A stretch of 64,000 nt of DNA from Pseudomonas sp. Au-Pse12 (GCF_021341665.1 NZ_JAJTTH010000003.1:372001-436000); one strand, 5' to 3'; positions 20,883 to 30,436 are shown, counted from the stretch's first letter. The notes: a model not told the origin generated them from the letters alone. Numbers and translations are program-made.

Positions 20883-21647
20883 TTACTTGAGGCTGCCCGA
20901 GAGGAATTGTTGCAAACGTTCTGATTGCGGGTTCACCAGCACTTCCCGCGGGTTGCCGCTCTCTTCCACCACACCCTTGTGCAGGAACACCAGCTGGTTG
21001 GACACCTCACGGGCAAAGCCCATTTCGTGAGTCACCACCACCATGGTGCGGCCTTCCTGGGCCAGGGCCTGCATGACTTTCAGTACGTCGCCCACCAGCT
21101 CCGGGTCGAGCGCCGAGGTCGGTTCGTCGAACAGCATGACCTCCGGCTCCATGGCCAGCGCCCGGGCAATGGCCACGCGCTGCTGCTCACCACCGGACAT
21201 GTGCCCCGGGTAGGCATCCTTGCGGTGTGCCACGCCCACCTTGGCCAGGTAATGCTCGGCTTTCTCGCGAGCTTCAGCCTTGGACACCCCCAGCACATGC
21301 ACCGGTGCTTCCATGATGTTTTCAATCGCAGTCATGTGCGACCACAGGTTGAAGTGCTGGAACACCATCGACAGGCGCGAGCGCATGCGCTGCAGCTGCT
21401 TGGGATCAGCGGCCTTCAGCGCGCCGTCCTTGTTGGCCACCAGCTTCAACTCTTCGTTGTTCAGCAGGATCTTGCCGGCGTGGGGCTGCTCCAGCAGGTT
21501 GATGCAGCGCAAAAAGGTACTTTTGCCCGAGCCACTGGAACCGATGATGCTGATCACATCGCCGGCGGCGGCCTTCAGGGACACGCCCTTGAGCACTTCG
21601 TGACTGCCATAGCGCTTATGCAGGTCTTGGACTTCAAGTTTGTACAT
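20883..21647 (-). CDS. aotP: arginine/ornithine ABC transporter ATP-binding protein AotP
   Basis: A 254-residue ABC ATPase. The Walker A motif is IGSSGSGKSTFL, the Q loop VFQHFNLW, the signature MSGGEQQRVAIARALA, Walker B VMLFDEPTSALDP and the H loop VVVTHEMGFA. All are typical of polar amino acid importers (HisP/ArtP type). The start at 21647 gives MYKLEVQDLHKRYG. It works with AotJ, AotQ and AotM. The next gene, argR, follows after 114 bases. Confidence 0.95.
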   Translation of the reverse strand: MYKLEVQDLHKRYGSHEVLKGVSLKAAAGDVISIIGSSGSGKSTFLRCINLLEQPHAGKILLNNEELKLVANKDGALKAADPKQLQRMRSRLSMVFQHFNLWSHMTAIENIMEAPVHVLGVSKAEAREKAEHYLAKVGVAHRKDAYPGHMSGGEQQRVAIARALAMEPEVMLFDEPTSALDPELVGDVLKVMQALAQEGRTMVVVTHEMGFAREVSNQLVFLHKGVVEESGNPREVLVNPQSERLQQFLSGSLK

Positions 21648-21670
21648 GCGGTCGGTTCTCACAAAAACAG

Positions 21671-22783
21671 TCAGTCGTTGAGCAAGCGCCCGTGACGCAG
21701 CGCTTCGCGCCCCGCCACCTTGGCCAGCCAGAAACCGGGTTGGGCATAACGCAGCCGCTCAACGGCGAACAACACGCCGCTGGTGCCAGCACACACCGTA
21801 CTGACCCGATCGGATAGGGGATCAATCACTTCAAAAATCGGTTCGCCCACTTCCACCCAGCTACCGGCCGGACGCAGAAAGCTCACCACGCCAGGGTGCG
21901 GCGCATACAGCAATTGGGTGCCTTCAAACGGCATGGCTTCACAGGCTTCACGCCCAGGCGCCGGCCACTCACCGGCAATCAGCCCCTGTTCGGCCAGGAA
22001 CGCCAGGATGCCTTCGGCGTAAGCCTCGGCCTGGGGGCGCCCGGTGTCGGCCTGGCCACCCAACTCCAAGGTGGTCGCCAGGCAGGCCAGGGGAATCTGT
22101 GCGTCAGGGAACTGCCGCGACAGGCGCAGCCACGGCAGCGAGCAGGCTTCGTCGAACGAACTGCCACCGGAGTCCTCCGCCAGCAGGCCGACCTTCACAT
22201 CCAGGTGCGCCGCCAAGGAACGCCATTGCGGCCAGTGCTGCGGCAAGGCATACATGTGCAGCGCGGCCTCGGCATCGCAATGCAGGTCCAGCACCACATC
22301 GGCATTGCAGGCATGGCTCAGCAGCACCCGCTGCATACCCTGCAACTGACTGGCTGCCGGCGGCAACTCGGCCAGCACCTCAGCCATGGCCTGACGGATC
22401 AAGCGTACATTGGCGTGCGGATCATCCACCAGGCGCCCTTCCAGGCGCAGCGCCACAGGCCCGCTGAGTTCAACGAAATCGCGGTTGAAGTTCTTGCCGC
22501 TGCCAGCCTCGAAACGCCCCTGGTGATTGCCTTGCAGCAACTGCCCCAAGCCCAGCGGGTTGGCCACCGGCACCAGCTCGATGACGCCGTTGAGGGCGCC
22601 CTGGGCTTCCAGCTCGGCAAGACGCTTCTTCAGCTCCCAAGCGGTGCGCATGCCCGGCAGTTCATCGGCGTGCAGGCTGGCCTGGATATAGGCCTTGCGC
22701 TCGCCGCTGCCGAAACGGAACACCGAGATGTGCCGCTCGCTGCCCAGGTGGTTCCAGGGCAATGGATGATCGATGCGCTCCAT
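21671..22783 (-). CDS. aotO: AotO, M14/AstE-like zinc amidohydrolase of the aot operon
   Basis: A 370-residue protein of the succinylglutamate desuccinylase/aspartoacylase family. It has zinc-ligand motifs QASLHADELPGM and VVLDLHCDAEAALHMY, and a C-terminal beta-rich segment (LYAPHPGVVSFLRPAGSWVEVGEPIFEV) that resembles a biotinyl/lipoyl-like domain. It is known as part of aotJQMOP in P. aeruginosa, where it is not required for arginine uptake. Its substrate is not established. The gene lies one base after aotM and 23 before aotP. Confidence 0.9.
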   Translation of the reverse strand: MERIDHPLPWNHLGSERHISVFRFGSGERKAYIQASLHADELPGMRTAWELKKRLAELEAQGALNGVIELVPVANPLGLGQLLQGNHQGRFEAGSGKNFNRDFVELSGPVALRLEGRLVDDPHANVRLIRQAMAEVLAELPPAASQLQGMQRVLLSHACNADVVLDLHCDAEAALHMYALPQHWPQWRSLAAHLDVKVGLLAEDSGGSSFDEACSLPWLRLSRQFPDAQIPLACLATTLELGGQADTGRPQAEAYAEGILAFLAEQGLIAGEWPAPGREACEAMPFEGTQLLYAPHPGVVSFLRPAGSWVEVGEPIFEVIDPLSDRVSTVCAGTSGVLFAVERLRYAQPGFWLAKVAGREALRHGRLLND

Positions 22784-22784
22784 A

Positions 22785-23483
22785 TCAGTGCTTCCGCGGT
22801 GCCAGGTAGCGCAGCCAGCGGCCTTCGGCCAGCTTGAACAGGCGCACCAGGATAAAGGTCAGGCACAGGTAGAACACACCGGCGGTGATATAGGCCTCGA
22901 ACGGCAGGTAGTACTGCGCGTTGACCGTACGTGCCGCGCCAGTGATGTCGATCAGCGTCACGATGGAGGCCAGGCTGGTGGTCTGCAGCATCATGATCAC
23001 TTCGTTGCTGTACTGCGGCAGCGCCCGGCGCAGGGCCGATGGCAGAAGGATGCGGCGGTACATCTTGTAGCGCGACATGCCCATGGCCTTGGCCGCCTCG
23101 ATCTCGCCATTAGGCGTGGCCTTGAGGCTGCCGGCGATGATTTCCGCGGTGTAGGCGCTGGTGTTGATGGCAAAGGCCAGGCAGGCGCAGAAGGTTGCGC
23201 TGGACAGCCAGGGCCAGAGGAAACTCTCGCGCACCGCTTCGAACTGAGCCAGGCCGTAGTAGATCAGGAACAGTTGCACCAGCATCGGCGTGCCGCGGAT
23301 CACATAGGTGTAGAGCCAGGCCGTCATGTTCACCAGCGGCTGCTTGGACACCCGCATCAAGCCCAGGGGCAAAGCCACCAGCAAGCCAAAGAACAGCGAC
23401 AGCGCCAGCAGCTTCAGGGTGGTCAGCAGGCCACTGAAGTACAGCGGCAAGGCGTCATAGATGACGTTGTAGTCGAAGATCAT
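22785..23483 (-). CDS. aotM: arginine/ornithine ABC transporter permease AotM
   Basis: A 232-residue inner membrane permease with about five hydrophobic segments. The amino acid permease EAA loop is GEIEAAKAMGMSRYKMYRRILLPSALRRALP and an earlier segment is YVIRGTPMLVQLFLIYYGL. The start overlaps the aotQ stop by four bases (ATGA). It forms the membrane heterodimer with AotQ. Confidence 0.94.
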   Translation of the reverse strand: MIFDYNVIYDALPLYFSGLLTTLKLLALSLFFGLLVALPLGLMRVSKQPLVNMTAWLYTYVIRGTPMLVQLFLIYYGLAQFEAVRESFLWPWLSSATFCACLAFAINTSAYTAEIIAGSLKATPNGEIEAAKAMGMSRYKMYRRILLPSALRRALPQYSNEVIMMLQTTSLASIVTLIDITGAARTVNAQYYLPFEAYITAGVFYLCLTFILVRLFKLAEGRWLRYLAPRKH

Positions 23484-24169
23484 AGATCAGCCGCCCTTAC
23501 GCCTACCGAGTAGCGCTTCTCAAGGTGACGCAATGCCAGCAACGAGACGCTGGTGATCACCAGGTACATCGCCGCCACTGCAAGGAAGAAGGTGAAAGGC
23601 TCGCGAGTGGCATCCGCCGCCTGCTTGGCCTTGAACATCATGTCTTGCAGGCCTACCACGGAAATCAGCGCAGTCGCCTTGGTCAGTACCAGCCAGTTGT
23701 TGGTGAAGCCGGGAATCGCCAGGCGAATCATCTGCGGCACCATCACCCGGAAAAACACCTGGAAGCTGCTCATGCCGTAAGCCATGCCGGCTTCCGCCTG
23801 CCCCTTGGGAATCGCCATGAAGGCGCCACGGAAGGTTTCCGACAGGTAGGCCCCGAAGATGAAACCCAGGGTGCCGATACCGGCCGCCAGCGGATTGAGG
23901 TCGATGTAATCGTCGTAGCCCAGCAGCGGAGCCACGCGGTTAAGCAGATCCTGGCCGCCATAGAAGATCAGCAGGATCAGTACCAGATCGGGAATGCCGC
24001 GGATCACCGTGGAGTACAGATCGCCAAGCCAGGCCAGCCAGCGCACCGGCGAGAGGCGCAGCGCAACCCCGATCAGACCCAGAACAATGGCCAGGGCCAT
24101 GGACGACAAGGCGAGCTGAAGCGTCAGCCAAGCGCCATCGAGGATGACAGCCCCGTAGCCTTTCAACAT
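23480..24169 (-). CDS. aotQ: arginine/ornithine ABC transporter permease AotQ
   Basis: A 229-residue permease of the His/Glu/Gln/Arg family. STVIRGIPDLVLILLIFYGGQ and the EAA loop GQAEAGMAYGMSSFQVFFRVMVPQMIRLAIP are visible. It begins 92 bases after aotJ and overlaps aotM by four bases. Confidence 0.94.
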   Translation of the reverse strand: MLKGYGAVILDGAWLTLQLALSSMALAIVLGLIGVALRLSPVRWLAWLGDLYSTVIRGIPDLVLILLIFYGGQDLLNRVAPLLGYDDYIDLNPLAAGIGTLGFIFGAYLSETFRGAFMAIPKGQAEAGMAYGMSSFQVFFRVMVPQMIRLAIPGFTNNWLVLTKATALISVVGLQDMMFKAKQAADATREPFTFFLAVAAMYLVITSVSLLALRHLEKRYSVGVRAADL

Positions 24170-24261
24170 GATTCAGGTCCTCGAAAATTGGGATGAAAAA
24201 ATGGCGCAAACTTCAGAGATTCTGCTGCTTGCGCCATCTCGGACTGACTGATTCGACGGTC

Positions 24262-25038
24262 TTACTTACCGTAGATGTCGAAATCGAAGTACTTGTCCTG
24301 GATTTGCTTGTACTTGCCGTTCTCGCGAATGGCAGCGATAGCGGCGTTGATCTTGTCCAGATCGGCCTTGTCGCCTTTGCGCACAGCGATCCCTACGCCG
24401 TCGCCGAAGTACTTGACGTCGGTGAAGGCCGGTCCGACGAAGGCGAAGCCCTTGCCAGCGTCGGTTTTCAGGAAGCCGTCATTCAACAGGGTAGCGTCTG
24501 CCACGGTGCCGTCGAGGCGGCCGGCAGCCACATCCAGGTAGATTTCGTTCTGCGAGCCGTAAGGCTTGATCTGCGCGCCCAGGGGAGCCAGTACTTCACG
24601 GGCGAAACGCTCGTGGATCGAACCACGCTGCACGCCAATGTTCTTGCCCTTGAGCTCGGCCAGGCCGTCGCTGACCTGGGTGCCGGCCTTCATCACCAGA
24701 CGCGCTGGCGTGTTGTAGTACTTGTTGGTGAAGTCCACGGACTTCTTGCGATCGTCAGTGATCGACATGGACGAAAGGATGGCGTCGATCTTGCGCACTT
24801 TCAGTGCGGGGATCAGGCCGTCGAACTCTTGCTCGACCCAGACGCACTTGACCTTCATTTCTTCGCACAGGGCGTTGCCGATGTCGTAGTCGAAACCGAC
24901 GATGCTGCCGTCCGGGGCCTTGGAGGCAAACGGAGGGTAGGCCGCTTCAATACCAATTTTCAGGGGCTTTTCATCGGCGAAAGTCGGCAGGGAGAGCACG
25001 GACAGTGCCAGGGCGCCAAGAAGCACGAGTTTCTTCAT
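24262..25038 (-). CDS. aotJ: arginine/ornithine-binding periplasmic protein AotJ
   Basis: A 258-residue solute-binding protein. A Sec signal peptide covers residues 1-21 ([20 protein letters not shown], cleavage after TFA). The mature start is [20 protein letters not shown], followed by the type 3 binding protein fold with [19 protein letters not shown] and [12 protein letters not shown]. The start at 25038 is set by the signal peptide; a longer frame to 25113 is unlikely. It is the first gene of aotJQMOP-argR, with an ArgR half-site about 170 bases upstream. Confidence 0.95.
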   Translation of the reverse strand: MKKLVLLGALALSVLSLPTFADEKPLKIGIEAAYPPFASKAPDGSIVGFDYDIGNALCEEMKVKCVWVEQEFDGLIPALKVRKIDAILSSMSITDDRKKSVDFTNKYYNTPARLVMKAGTQVSDGLAELKGKNIGVQRGSIHERFAREVLAPLGAQIKPYGSQNEIYLDVAAGRLDGTVADATLLNDGFLKTDAGKGFAFVGPAFTDVKYFGDGVGIAVRKGDKADLDKINAAIAAIRENGKYKQIQDKYFDFDIYGK

Positions 25039-25209
25039 CTTAGAACTCCATCGGTAAAGGGCGAAAACGGCAGAGTGAGCGACAGCCCAATATGCGAATG
25101 GGTGAAACAGCAAATAGCGGCGCTGCGTCCTGGGTAGCCCAGAGGGGACTCACACACAGGCAACGACGAGCGAGTGACCGGCATTCTAACGACAGGCTTG
25201 AAGCCGATA

Positions 25210-25225
25210 TTTCCTCAATGCGACA
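25210..25225 (-). promoter_or_regulatory. ArgR half-site upstream of aotJ
   Basis: The minus-strand sequence TGTCGCATTGAGGAAA fits TGTCGC-N8-AA. It lies in the 612-base gap between acs and aotJ, which otherwise contains only hairpins and REP elements. Confidence 0.5.
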
Positions 25226-25398
25226 ACAAATTACAGAAGCATCGAGAATGCCAGGCCAACACATTGACAGCTCTTCAATTCTATGCAAGAGCGAGAGACG
25301 GGGAACCGATCTATGCTGCAAATTGCGGGCCTATTATTGGCAAAGCCTTCTATTCCGGCAAGCGCAGCGTGATGACTTATTTTTTATAAGGGTATAAA

Positions 25399-25418
25399 AG
25401 GCCCTGAAACGGGGCCTG
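25399..25418 (-). terminator. hairpin with minus-strand T tract, possible terminator
   Basis: AGGCCC/GGGCCT with a seven- or eight-base loop. On the minus strand it is followed by TTTATACCC and later TTATAAAAAAT. It is 180 bases beyond the acs terminator and could end a short RNA made from 25420-25590 or catch readthrough from acs. Confidence 0.4.
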
Positions 25419-25521
25419 GCGTTTCCCATTGCCCCGAAAATGGGCGCGGGGTTACATCCTCACCTGCATCGGTAACATTCGAACCCAGCAGATGGATAAA
25501 TCCGATATTTATTCGCCCCTC

Positions 25522-25584
25522 TTCGCTGGCAAGCCAACCCCCACAACCACCACACAGCCTCGCAGGAGCCGGCTTGCCGGCAAA
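25522..25584. repeat. degenerate REP doublet downstream of acs
   Basis: TTCGCTGGCAAGCC at 25522 and GGAGCCGGCTTGCCGGCAA at 25565 are inverted REP-type sequences around a CA-rich 28-base spacer. The left copy is truncated after AAGCC. Confidence 0.65.
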
Positions 25585-25596
25585 TCGTGCGGCCAC

Positions 25597-25631
25597 AAAA
25601 AGCCCCGCCCGGCGCAAGGCCGGGCGGGGCT
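25597..25631 (-). terminator. rho-independent terminator of acs
   Basis: A perfect 13-base GC stem, AGCCCCGCCCGGC/GCCGGGCGGGGCT, is followed on the minus strand by TTTTTG. It lies 20 bases after the acs stop codon. Confidence 0.88.
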
Positions 25632-25650
25632 GGGTGACTCAGAACCCGCC

Positions 25651-27606
25651 TCAGGCGACGTTCATGGTCTTGTGGGTATCGATCAGATGCTGCACCACGC
25701 TTGGGTCAGCCAAGGTCGAGATATCGCCCAGACCCTCGTACTCCGCCGTAGCGATCTTGCGCAGAATCCGCCGCATGATCTTCCCGGAGCGAGTTTTCGG
25801 CAGGCCCGGCGCCCACTGGATGACATCCGGCGAGGCGATCGGACCGATCTCCTTGCGCACCCAGTTCTTCAGTTCCAGACGCAGCGCTTCGCTCGGCTCC
25901 TCGCCACCGTTGAGGGTCACATAGACATAGATGCCCTGGCCCTTGATGTCATGAGGCACGCCCACCACTGCCGCTTCGGCGACTTTCGGGTGCGCAACCA
26001 TGGCGCTTTCGATCTCGGCGGTACCCATGCGGTGCCCGGAGACGTTGAGCACGTCGTCCACCCGACCGGTGATCCAGTAGTAGCCATCCTCGTCGCGACG
26101 AGCACCGTCACCGGTGAAGTACATGCCACGGAAGGTCTTGAAGTAGGTGTCGACGAAGCGATCGTGGTCGCGGTACAGCGTCCGCGCCTGGCCAGGCCAC
26201 GAATCGAGAATCACCAGGTTGCCTTCGGCGGCGCCCTCGATGATGTTGCCCAGGTTGTCCACCAGGGCCGGCACCACACCGAAGAACGGACGTGCGGCAG
26301 AACCCGGCTTCAGGGCATGCGCCCCAGGCAGCGGGCTCATCAGGGTGGCGCCGGTTTCGGTCTGCCACCAGGTGTCGACGATCGGGCAACGGGATTGACC
26401 GACGTTCTTGTAGTACCAGTCCCAGGCTTCCGGGTTGATCGGCTCACCCACCGAGCCCAGCAGGCGCAAGCTGCTGCCATCGGCGCCTTCGCAGGCGGCG
26501 GTGCCCGAAGCCATCATGGCGCGGATCGCGGTTGGCGCGGTGTAGAGGATGTTGACCTTGTGCTTGTCGACGATTTTCGCCACCCGGGTCACGTCCGGAT
26601 AGTTCGGCACGCCTTCGAACAGCACAGTGGTCGCGCCGTTAGCCAGCGGGCCATAGACGATGTAAGTGTGGCCAGTGACCCAGCCGACGTCGGCGGTGCA
26701 CCAGTAGACTTCACCCGGGCGATAGTCGAACACGCGCTCATGGGTCAGCGATGCATACAGCAGGTAGCCGCCGGTGGTGTGCTGCACGCCCTTGGGCTTG
26801 CCGGTGGAGCCGGAGGTATAGAGGATGAACAGCGCTTCTTCGGCGCCCATCTCTTTCGGCGCGCAGACGCTACCGGCGACTTTCATCAGGTCTTCGTACC
26901 AGATGTCGCGATGCTGGTTCCACTTGATGTCGCCACCGGTGCGCTTGCACACGATGACCTTCTGGATGCTGCTGGTTTCCGGATTGGTCAGGGCGTCGTC
27001 GACATTGGCCTTGAGCGGCACTTTCTTGCCGGCGCGAATACCTTCGTCGGCAGTGATCACCACTTTCGAGCGGCAGTCGATGATGCGTCCGGCCAGGGCT
27101 TCAGGGGAGAAGCCGCCGAACACCACCGAGTGGATCGCACCGATACGGGTACAGGCCAGCATGGCCACCACCGCCTCGGGAATCATCGGCATATAGATAG
27201 TCACCACGTCGCCGCGGTGTACGTCCTGGCCACGCAGGGCGTTGGCGAACTTGCAGACTTCTTCATGCAGTTCGCGGTAGGTGATGTTGCGGCTTTCGGC
27301 AGGATCGTCACCTTCCCAGATGATCGCGATCTGATCGCCACGTTCGGCGAGATGGCGATCCAGGCAGTTGTAGGAGACGTTCAGGGTGCCATCGGCGAAC
27401 CACTTGATATCGACGTGGTGATCGTCGAAGGAAGTCTGCTTCACCGTGGTAAAAGGTTTGATCCAGTCGAGACGCTTGGCCTGTTCGCGCCAGAAACCGT
27501 CCGGGTTCACGACCGACTGCTGGTACATGGCCTTGTAGGTCGCCTCGTCAGTCAGCGTGTTGGCCAAAACCTCGGGACGAACGGGATACAGAGAAGCCGC
27601 ACTCAT
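25651..27606 (-). CDS. acs: acetyl-CoA synthetase
   Basis: A 651-residue AMP-forming acetate-CoA ligase that activates acetate to acetyl-CoA. The ATP-binding loop [57 protein letters not shown] and the C-terminal [17 protein letters not shown] (with the lysine regulated by acetylation in this family) are all present. Length and motifs match Acs/AcsA exactly. It is monocistronic with a strong terminator. An A-rich Hfq/Crc-like motif covers its 5' leader. Confidence 0.97.
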   Translation of the reverse strand: MSAASLYPVRPEVLANTLTDEATYKAMYQQSVVNPDGFWREQAKRLDWIKPFTTVKQTSFDDHHVDIKWFADGTLNVSYNCLDRHLAERGDQIAIIWEGDDPAESRNITYRELHEEVCKFANALRGQDVHRGDVVTIYMPMIPEAVVAMLACTRIGAIHSVVFGGFSPEALAGRIIDCRSKVVITADEGIRAGKKVPLKANVDDALTNPETSSIQKVIVCKRTGGDIKWNQHRDIWYEDLMKVAGSVCAPKEMGAEEALFILYTSGSTGKPKGVQHTTGGYLLYASLTHERVFDYRPGEVYWCTADVGWVTGHTYIVYGPLANGATTVLFEGVPNYPDVTRVAKIVDKHKVNILYTAPTAIRAMMASGTAACEGADGSSLRLLGSVGEPINPEAWDWYYKNVGQSRCPIVDTWWQTETGATLMSPLPGAHALKPGSAARPFFGVVPALVDNLGNIIEGAAEGNLVILDSWPGQARTLYRDHDRFVDTYFKTFRGMYFTGDGARRDEDGYYWITGRVDDVLNVSGHRMGTAEIESAMVAHPKVAEAAVVGVPHDIKGQGIYVYVTLNGGEEPSEALRLELKNWVRKEIGPIASPDVIQWAPGLPKTRSGKIMRRILRKIATAEYEGLGDISTLADPSVVQHLIDTHKTMNVA

Positions 27607-27623
27607 CTTTCTTACCTCGGTGA

Positions 27624-27641
27624 CATAGTTGTTTTTGTATG
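27624..27641 (-). promoter_or_regulatory. possible Hfq/Crc binding motif in the acs leader
   Basis: The transcript strand reads CATACAAAAACAACTATG, ending 17 bases before the acs ATG. Hfq/Crc sites in Pseudomonas are A-rich AANAANAA tracts near the start codon, and acetate use is under catabolite repression. This supports, but does not prove, a functional site. Confidence 0.4.
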
Positions 27642-28017
27642 ACCCCGTTGTAGCCGGGGGGCGTCTATAGAACCATTCGACGATGGTAGTAACAACCCCC
27701 TGCGAAATGCCCTGTCATTTGCCATAACCCTTCAAGAATGCGCCTTACAGCGACGTTCACCCTGGGCAAAAAAGTTCAAGCAGGCTGCGGAACAGCCCTT
27801 TTTCGGCGATTGTTACAAAAACTGTCAAAGGTGTTTATCAAAAGTACGCCTATATGATGGCGGCCCTCCCGCCTAAAATCTGTCTCGCCCAACAGGCAAT
27901 CTGATTAACCAAGTTGCAGCCCCCACGAAGGCAGTTAATCAAACTTCTACTCAAGTTCCACACGCAGCCCTACAAAGGCTGCGTGACCCCACACGACCTT
28001 AGAAAGGTAAAACGCAA
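27642..28017. other. divergent promoter region between acs and the DUF2790 gene
   Basis: About 380 bases. At 27961-27985 the perfect nine-base stem CACGCAGCC/GGCTGCGTG with a seven-base loop lies 30 bases upstream of the DUF2790 ribosome binding site. It is probably a leader hairpin. No ORF is seen. A TTGTTACAAAAACTGTCAAA sequence at 27810 resembles a Pho box but has the wrong spacing. Confidence 0.4.
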
Positions 28018-28281
28018 ATGAAAGCTTTATTAGTTCTGGCCCTCAGCAGTCTGTGCGTAACCGCGATGGCTGATGAGATCCCGACTGATGTCGCACAGCA
28101 GCAAGTACCAGTAGAGGAATACACTTACTCGACTGATCTGGATATCGCCAAAGTTATCTCCATGAGCGAAGTTCCAGAAGTATGTGAAGTTGTACCAGCA
28201 CGCATGGAATATGAAGACTCCCACGGTCAGCGGCATATTCTTCAATATCGCGTAATGGGCAACGGTTGCTCTAACGGCTAA
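28018..28281 (+). CDS. DUF2790 family periplasmic protein
   Basis: An 87-residue secreted protein. The signal peptide MKALLVLALSSLCVTAMA is cleaved after AMA. The mature part contains DLDIAKVISMSEVPEVCEVVPARMEYEDSHG and ends YRVMGNGCSNG. The pattern of a dual-Cys small domain with a VPARMxYxDSxG core is typical of the Pseudomonas DUF2790 family, whose function is unknown. The two Cys residues could form a disulfide. The ribosome binding site is GAAAGG. Confidence 0.8.
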   Translation: MKALLVLALSSLCVTAMADEIPTDVAQQQVPVEEYTYSTDLDIAKVISMSEVPEVCEVVPARMEYEDSHGQRHILQYRVMGNGCSNG

Positions 28282-28439
28282 TAGCCAAGTTCATTGCCTG
28301 CACTTTGATGACTGCCGGCCGCAAGAAATCCCTCTTGCGGCAAAGAAGCCTGGTAACTGCCCGCTCAAGGGACAGTAAAGGGCCTCCCCCGACGACGTGC
28401 GACCACGGCAATCGCACGCACTTTTCCCAGGATGGTTGA

Positions 28440-28610
28440 TGGCCTTCTCATAGCACCGCCAACGACCTTTCGAGCACCTGCGCCGACGACTTCGGCGAGG
28501 GCAATCCGGTCAACCTTGAAGACCTGCACCAGGAGATTTTCAAGGGCCAGACCGAGCAATTCGAGTTGTGTTCAAAACCTGAAAAAGGCTTGCAAAAACA
28601 CAACATCTAG
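28440..28610 (+). pseudogene. possible 3' remnant of an unidentified gene
   Basis: An open frame of 56 codons without a usable start follows an in-frame TGA at 28437. Its middle reads ADDFGEGNPVNLEDLHQEIF with strongly G/C-ending codons and ends at a TAG at 28608. Codon use there is like that of expressed genes, while the other two forward frames are not. I do not recognise the protein, so this is a guess at a decayed gene end. Confidence 0.3.
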
Positions 28611-28616
28611 TAAAAT
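28590..28616 (+). promoter_or_regulatory. possible nrd promoter with one NrdR-like box
   Basis: TTGCAA at 28590 and TAAAAT at 28611 are separated by 15 bases. The sequence ACACAACATCTAGTAA from 28598 matches 12 of 16 positions of the NrdR box consensus acaCwAtATaTwGtgt. NrdR normally binds two boxes about 31 bases apart, and no second box was found. Confidence 0.35.
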
Positions 28617-28964
28617 TGGCTATTTTTTGGCCATTCCCGATTGTTTTTTTCAAGCGCAAAAAAAAATCTTCAGCGGCCAAAGCCTTGTAAACCCGCGCTC
28701 TGCCCCAGATCCCAGCCCTTCTCCGCCTCGCCTGCGCCCATCGGTCGCCCCACGGCCCGGAAAATATCCTTATAATGCGTCCTCAAAACGGGCCTGCAAC
28801 ATTCCCTTACCGGATGAAAACGACCTGCTGAATCCTGCGCAGGAGCTGACACCTCAAGCTCCGCCCGACAGCGGCCGCCAGGCACCCGGACACGTATTTC
28901 TGTTTATTGCCTGCGTTCACTGCTGCAACAAACGATTTCCATTGATTTAACGCGGCCAGTAGCG

Positions 28965-28999
28965 CCGTGTGAAAAGCCAACCCTTTTGTTTTCACACGG
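28965..28999 (+). promoter_or_regulatory. perfect 11-base inverted repeat upstream of nrdB
   Basis: CCGTGTGAAAA and TTTTCACACGG are separated by 13 bases and end 32 bases before the nrdB ATG. It could be an RNA hairpin affecting nrdB translation or a protein operator. It is not followed by a T tract. Confidence 0.5.
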
Positions 29000-29031
29000 G
29001 CATCTGGCCCTCAAGCAGGAGACGACACGTC

Positions 29032-30279
29032 ATGCTGAGCTGGGACGAATTCGACAAAGAAGAAGGCGAAGTTACAGTCAAAGGCGCCAACGCCGGCCAC
29101 GCCACTGAAGCCAACATGGACCGCCTCGACAGCGCCGGTGGTGCTGCGGCTCTGGAAGCCCGCGCCGTGACCGCCAACGACTCGGCTGCCGTTGCCCGCG
29201 CCAAGGCGTCCCTGGACCAGCTCGACATCGCCGAAGGCCTGGCCGAGCTGGAAGGCTCTTCCGCCCGCGTCGCGGTTGACGAAAAGCGCATGATCAACTG
29301 CCGCGCCGACCTCAACCAACTGGTGCCGTTCAAGTACGACTGGGCCTGGCAGAAGTACCTCGACGGTTGCGCCAACCACTGGATGCCGCAAGAGGTCAAC
29401 ATGACCGCCGACATCGCCCTGTGGAAAAACCCGGAAGGCCTGACCGACGACGAGCGCCGCATCGTCATGCGCAACCTGGGCTTCTTCTCCACCGCCGACT
29501 CCCTGGTTGCCAACAACCTGGTACTGGCCGTGTACCGCCTGATCACCAACCCGGAATGCCGCCAGTACATCCTGCGCCAGGCGTTCGAAGAGGCGATCCA
29601 CACTCACGCCTACCAGTACTGCATCGAATCGTTGGCCATGGATGAAGGCGAGATCTTCAACATGTACCACGAGATTCCATCGGTCGCGAAGAAAGCCGCC
29701 TGGGGCCTTAAGTACACCCGTTCGATCTCCGATCCGAAGTTCGAAACCGGCACCGTCGACACCGACAAGGAACTGCTGCGCAACCTGATCGCCTACTACT
29801 GCGTGCTGGAAGGCATCTTCTTCTACTGCGGCTTCACCCAGATCCTGTCCATGGGCCGCCGCAACAAAATGACCGGTGTCGCCGAGCAGTTCCAGTACAT
29901 CCTGCGCGACGAATCCATGCACCTGAACTTCGGCATCGACGTGATCAACCAGATCAAGATCGAAAACCCGCACCTGTGGGATGCCGAGATGAAGGAAGAA
30001 GCCACGCAGATGATCCTCCAGGGCACCCAACTGGAAATCGAATACGCTCGCGACACCATGCCGCGCGGCGTACTGGGCATGAACGCCGCGATGATGGAGG
30101 ACTACCTCAAGTTCATCGCCAACCGTCGCCTGTCGCAGATCGGCCTGAAGGAAGAGTACCCAGGCACCACCAACCCGTTCCCATGGATGAGCGAGATCAT
30201 GGACTTGAAGAAAGAGAAGAACTTCTTCGAGACCCGCGTGATCGAGTATCAAACTGGCGGCGCGTTGAGCTGGGACTGA
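29032..30279 (+). CDS. nrdB: class Ia ribonucleotide reductase, beta subunit
   Basis: A 415-residue radical-bearing subunit of the aerobic ribonucleotide reductase. An Ala-rich N-terminal extension of about 85 residues is typical of Pseudomonas NrdB (E. coli has 376 in total). Di-iron ligands and the tyrosyl radical are visible: [13 protein letters not shown] (Glu187, His190, Tyr194) and [14 protein letters not shown] (Glu and His of the second set). The C-terminal tail [10 protein letters not shown] would bind NrdA. The start at 29032 has AGGAG upstream; an earlier in-frame ATG at 28969 lies in the leader hairpin. It is followed by a terminator. Its partner gene nrdA is not adjacent. Confidence 0.95.
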   Translation: MLSWDEFDKEEGEVTVKGANAGHATEANMDRLDSAGGAAALEARAVTANDSAAVARAKASLDQLDIAEGLAELEGSSARVAVDEKRMINCRADLNQLVPFKYDWAWQKYLDGCANHWMPQEVNMTADIALWKNPEGLTDDERRIVMRNLGFFSTADSLVANNLVLAVYRLITNPECRQYILRQAFEEAIHTHAYQYCIESLAMDEGEIFNMYHEIPSVAKKAAWGLKYTRSISDPKFETGTVDTDKELLRNLIAYYCVLEGIFFYCGFTQILSMGRRNKMTGVAEQFQYILRDESMHLNFGIDVINQIKIENPHLWDAEMKEEATQMILQGTQLEIEYARDTMPRGVLGMNAAMMEDYLKFIANRRLSQIGLKEEYPGTTNPFPWMSEIMDLKKEKNFFETRVIEYQTGGALSWD

Positions 30280-30305
30280 TTCCCGGGTCAATGAAACAAA
30301 TAAGA

Positions 30306-30331
30306 AGCCCTGACTTGCTCAGGGCTTTTTT
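30306..30331 (+). terminator. rho-independent terminator of nrdB
   Basis: The stem AGCCCTGA/TCAGGGCT with a five-base loop is followed by TTTTTTA. It lies 27 bases after the nrdB stop. Confidence 0.9.
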
Positions 30332-30436
30332 ATTGCCCGTGGAAACATGCACCAGACCAGGCTCATTAAAGTAGGTGCAGGCTTCAAGGCCTGCCGTTAT
30401 AAAAGAGCCCTCTTTCGCTTAAGGATCAAAGCGCTC

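Larger units (their letters stand above)
28282..29031. other. long intergenic region and presumed nrdB leader with a degraded coding fragment
   Basis: This stretch is 750 bases. 28317-28340 is a GCCGCAAG/CTTGCGGC hairpin. 28440-28610 is an open frame without a start codon but with strong G/C third positions, see the pseudogene entry. 28590-28616 has TTGCAA and TAAAAT in promoter-like spacing, overlapping the NrdR-like sequence ACACAACATCTAGT. A further TATAAT occurs at 28771. The perfect 11-base inverted repeat CCGTGTGAAAA/TTTTCACACGG at 28965-28999 lies just upstream of the nrdB ribosome binding site. No nrdA is present. Confidence 0.5.

Noticed and set aside
25429..27642. A 737-codon open frame on the plus strand opposite acs
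   Set aside because: It is an antisense shadow of the GC-rich acs gene; its translation is His/Gln/Gly-rich with no family signature.
27810..27829. Pho-box-like TTGTTACAAAAACTGTCAAA upstream of the DUF2790 gene
   Set aside because: The half-sites are separated by five instead of four bases, and the left half-site is weak.
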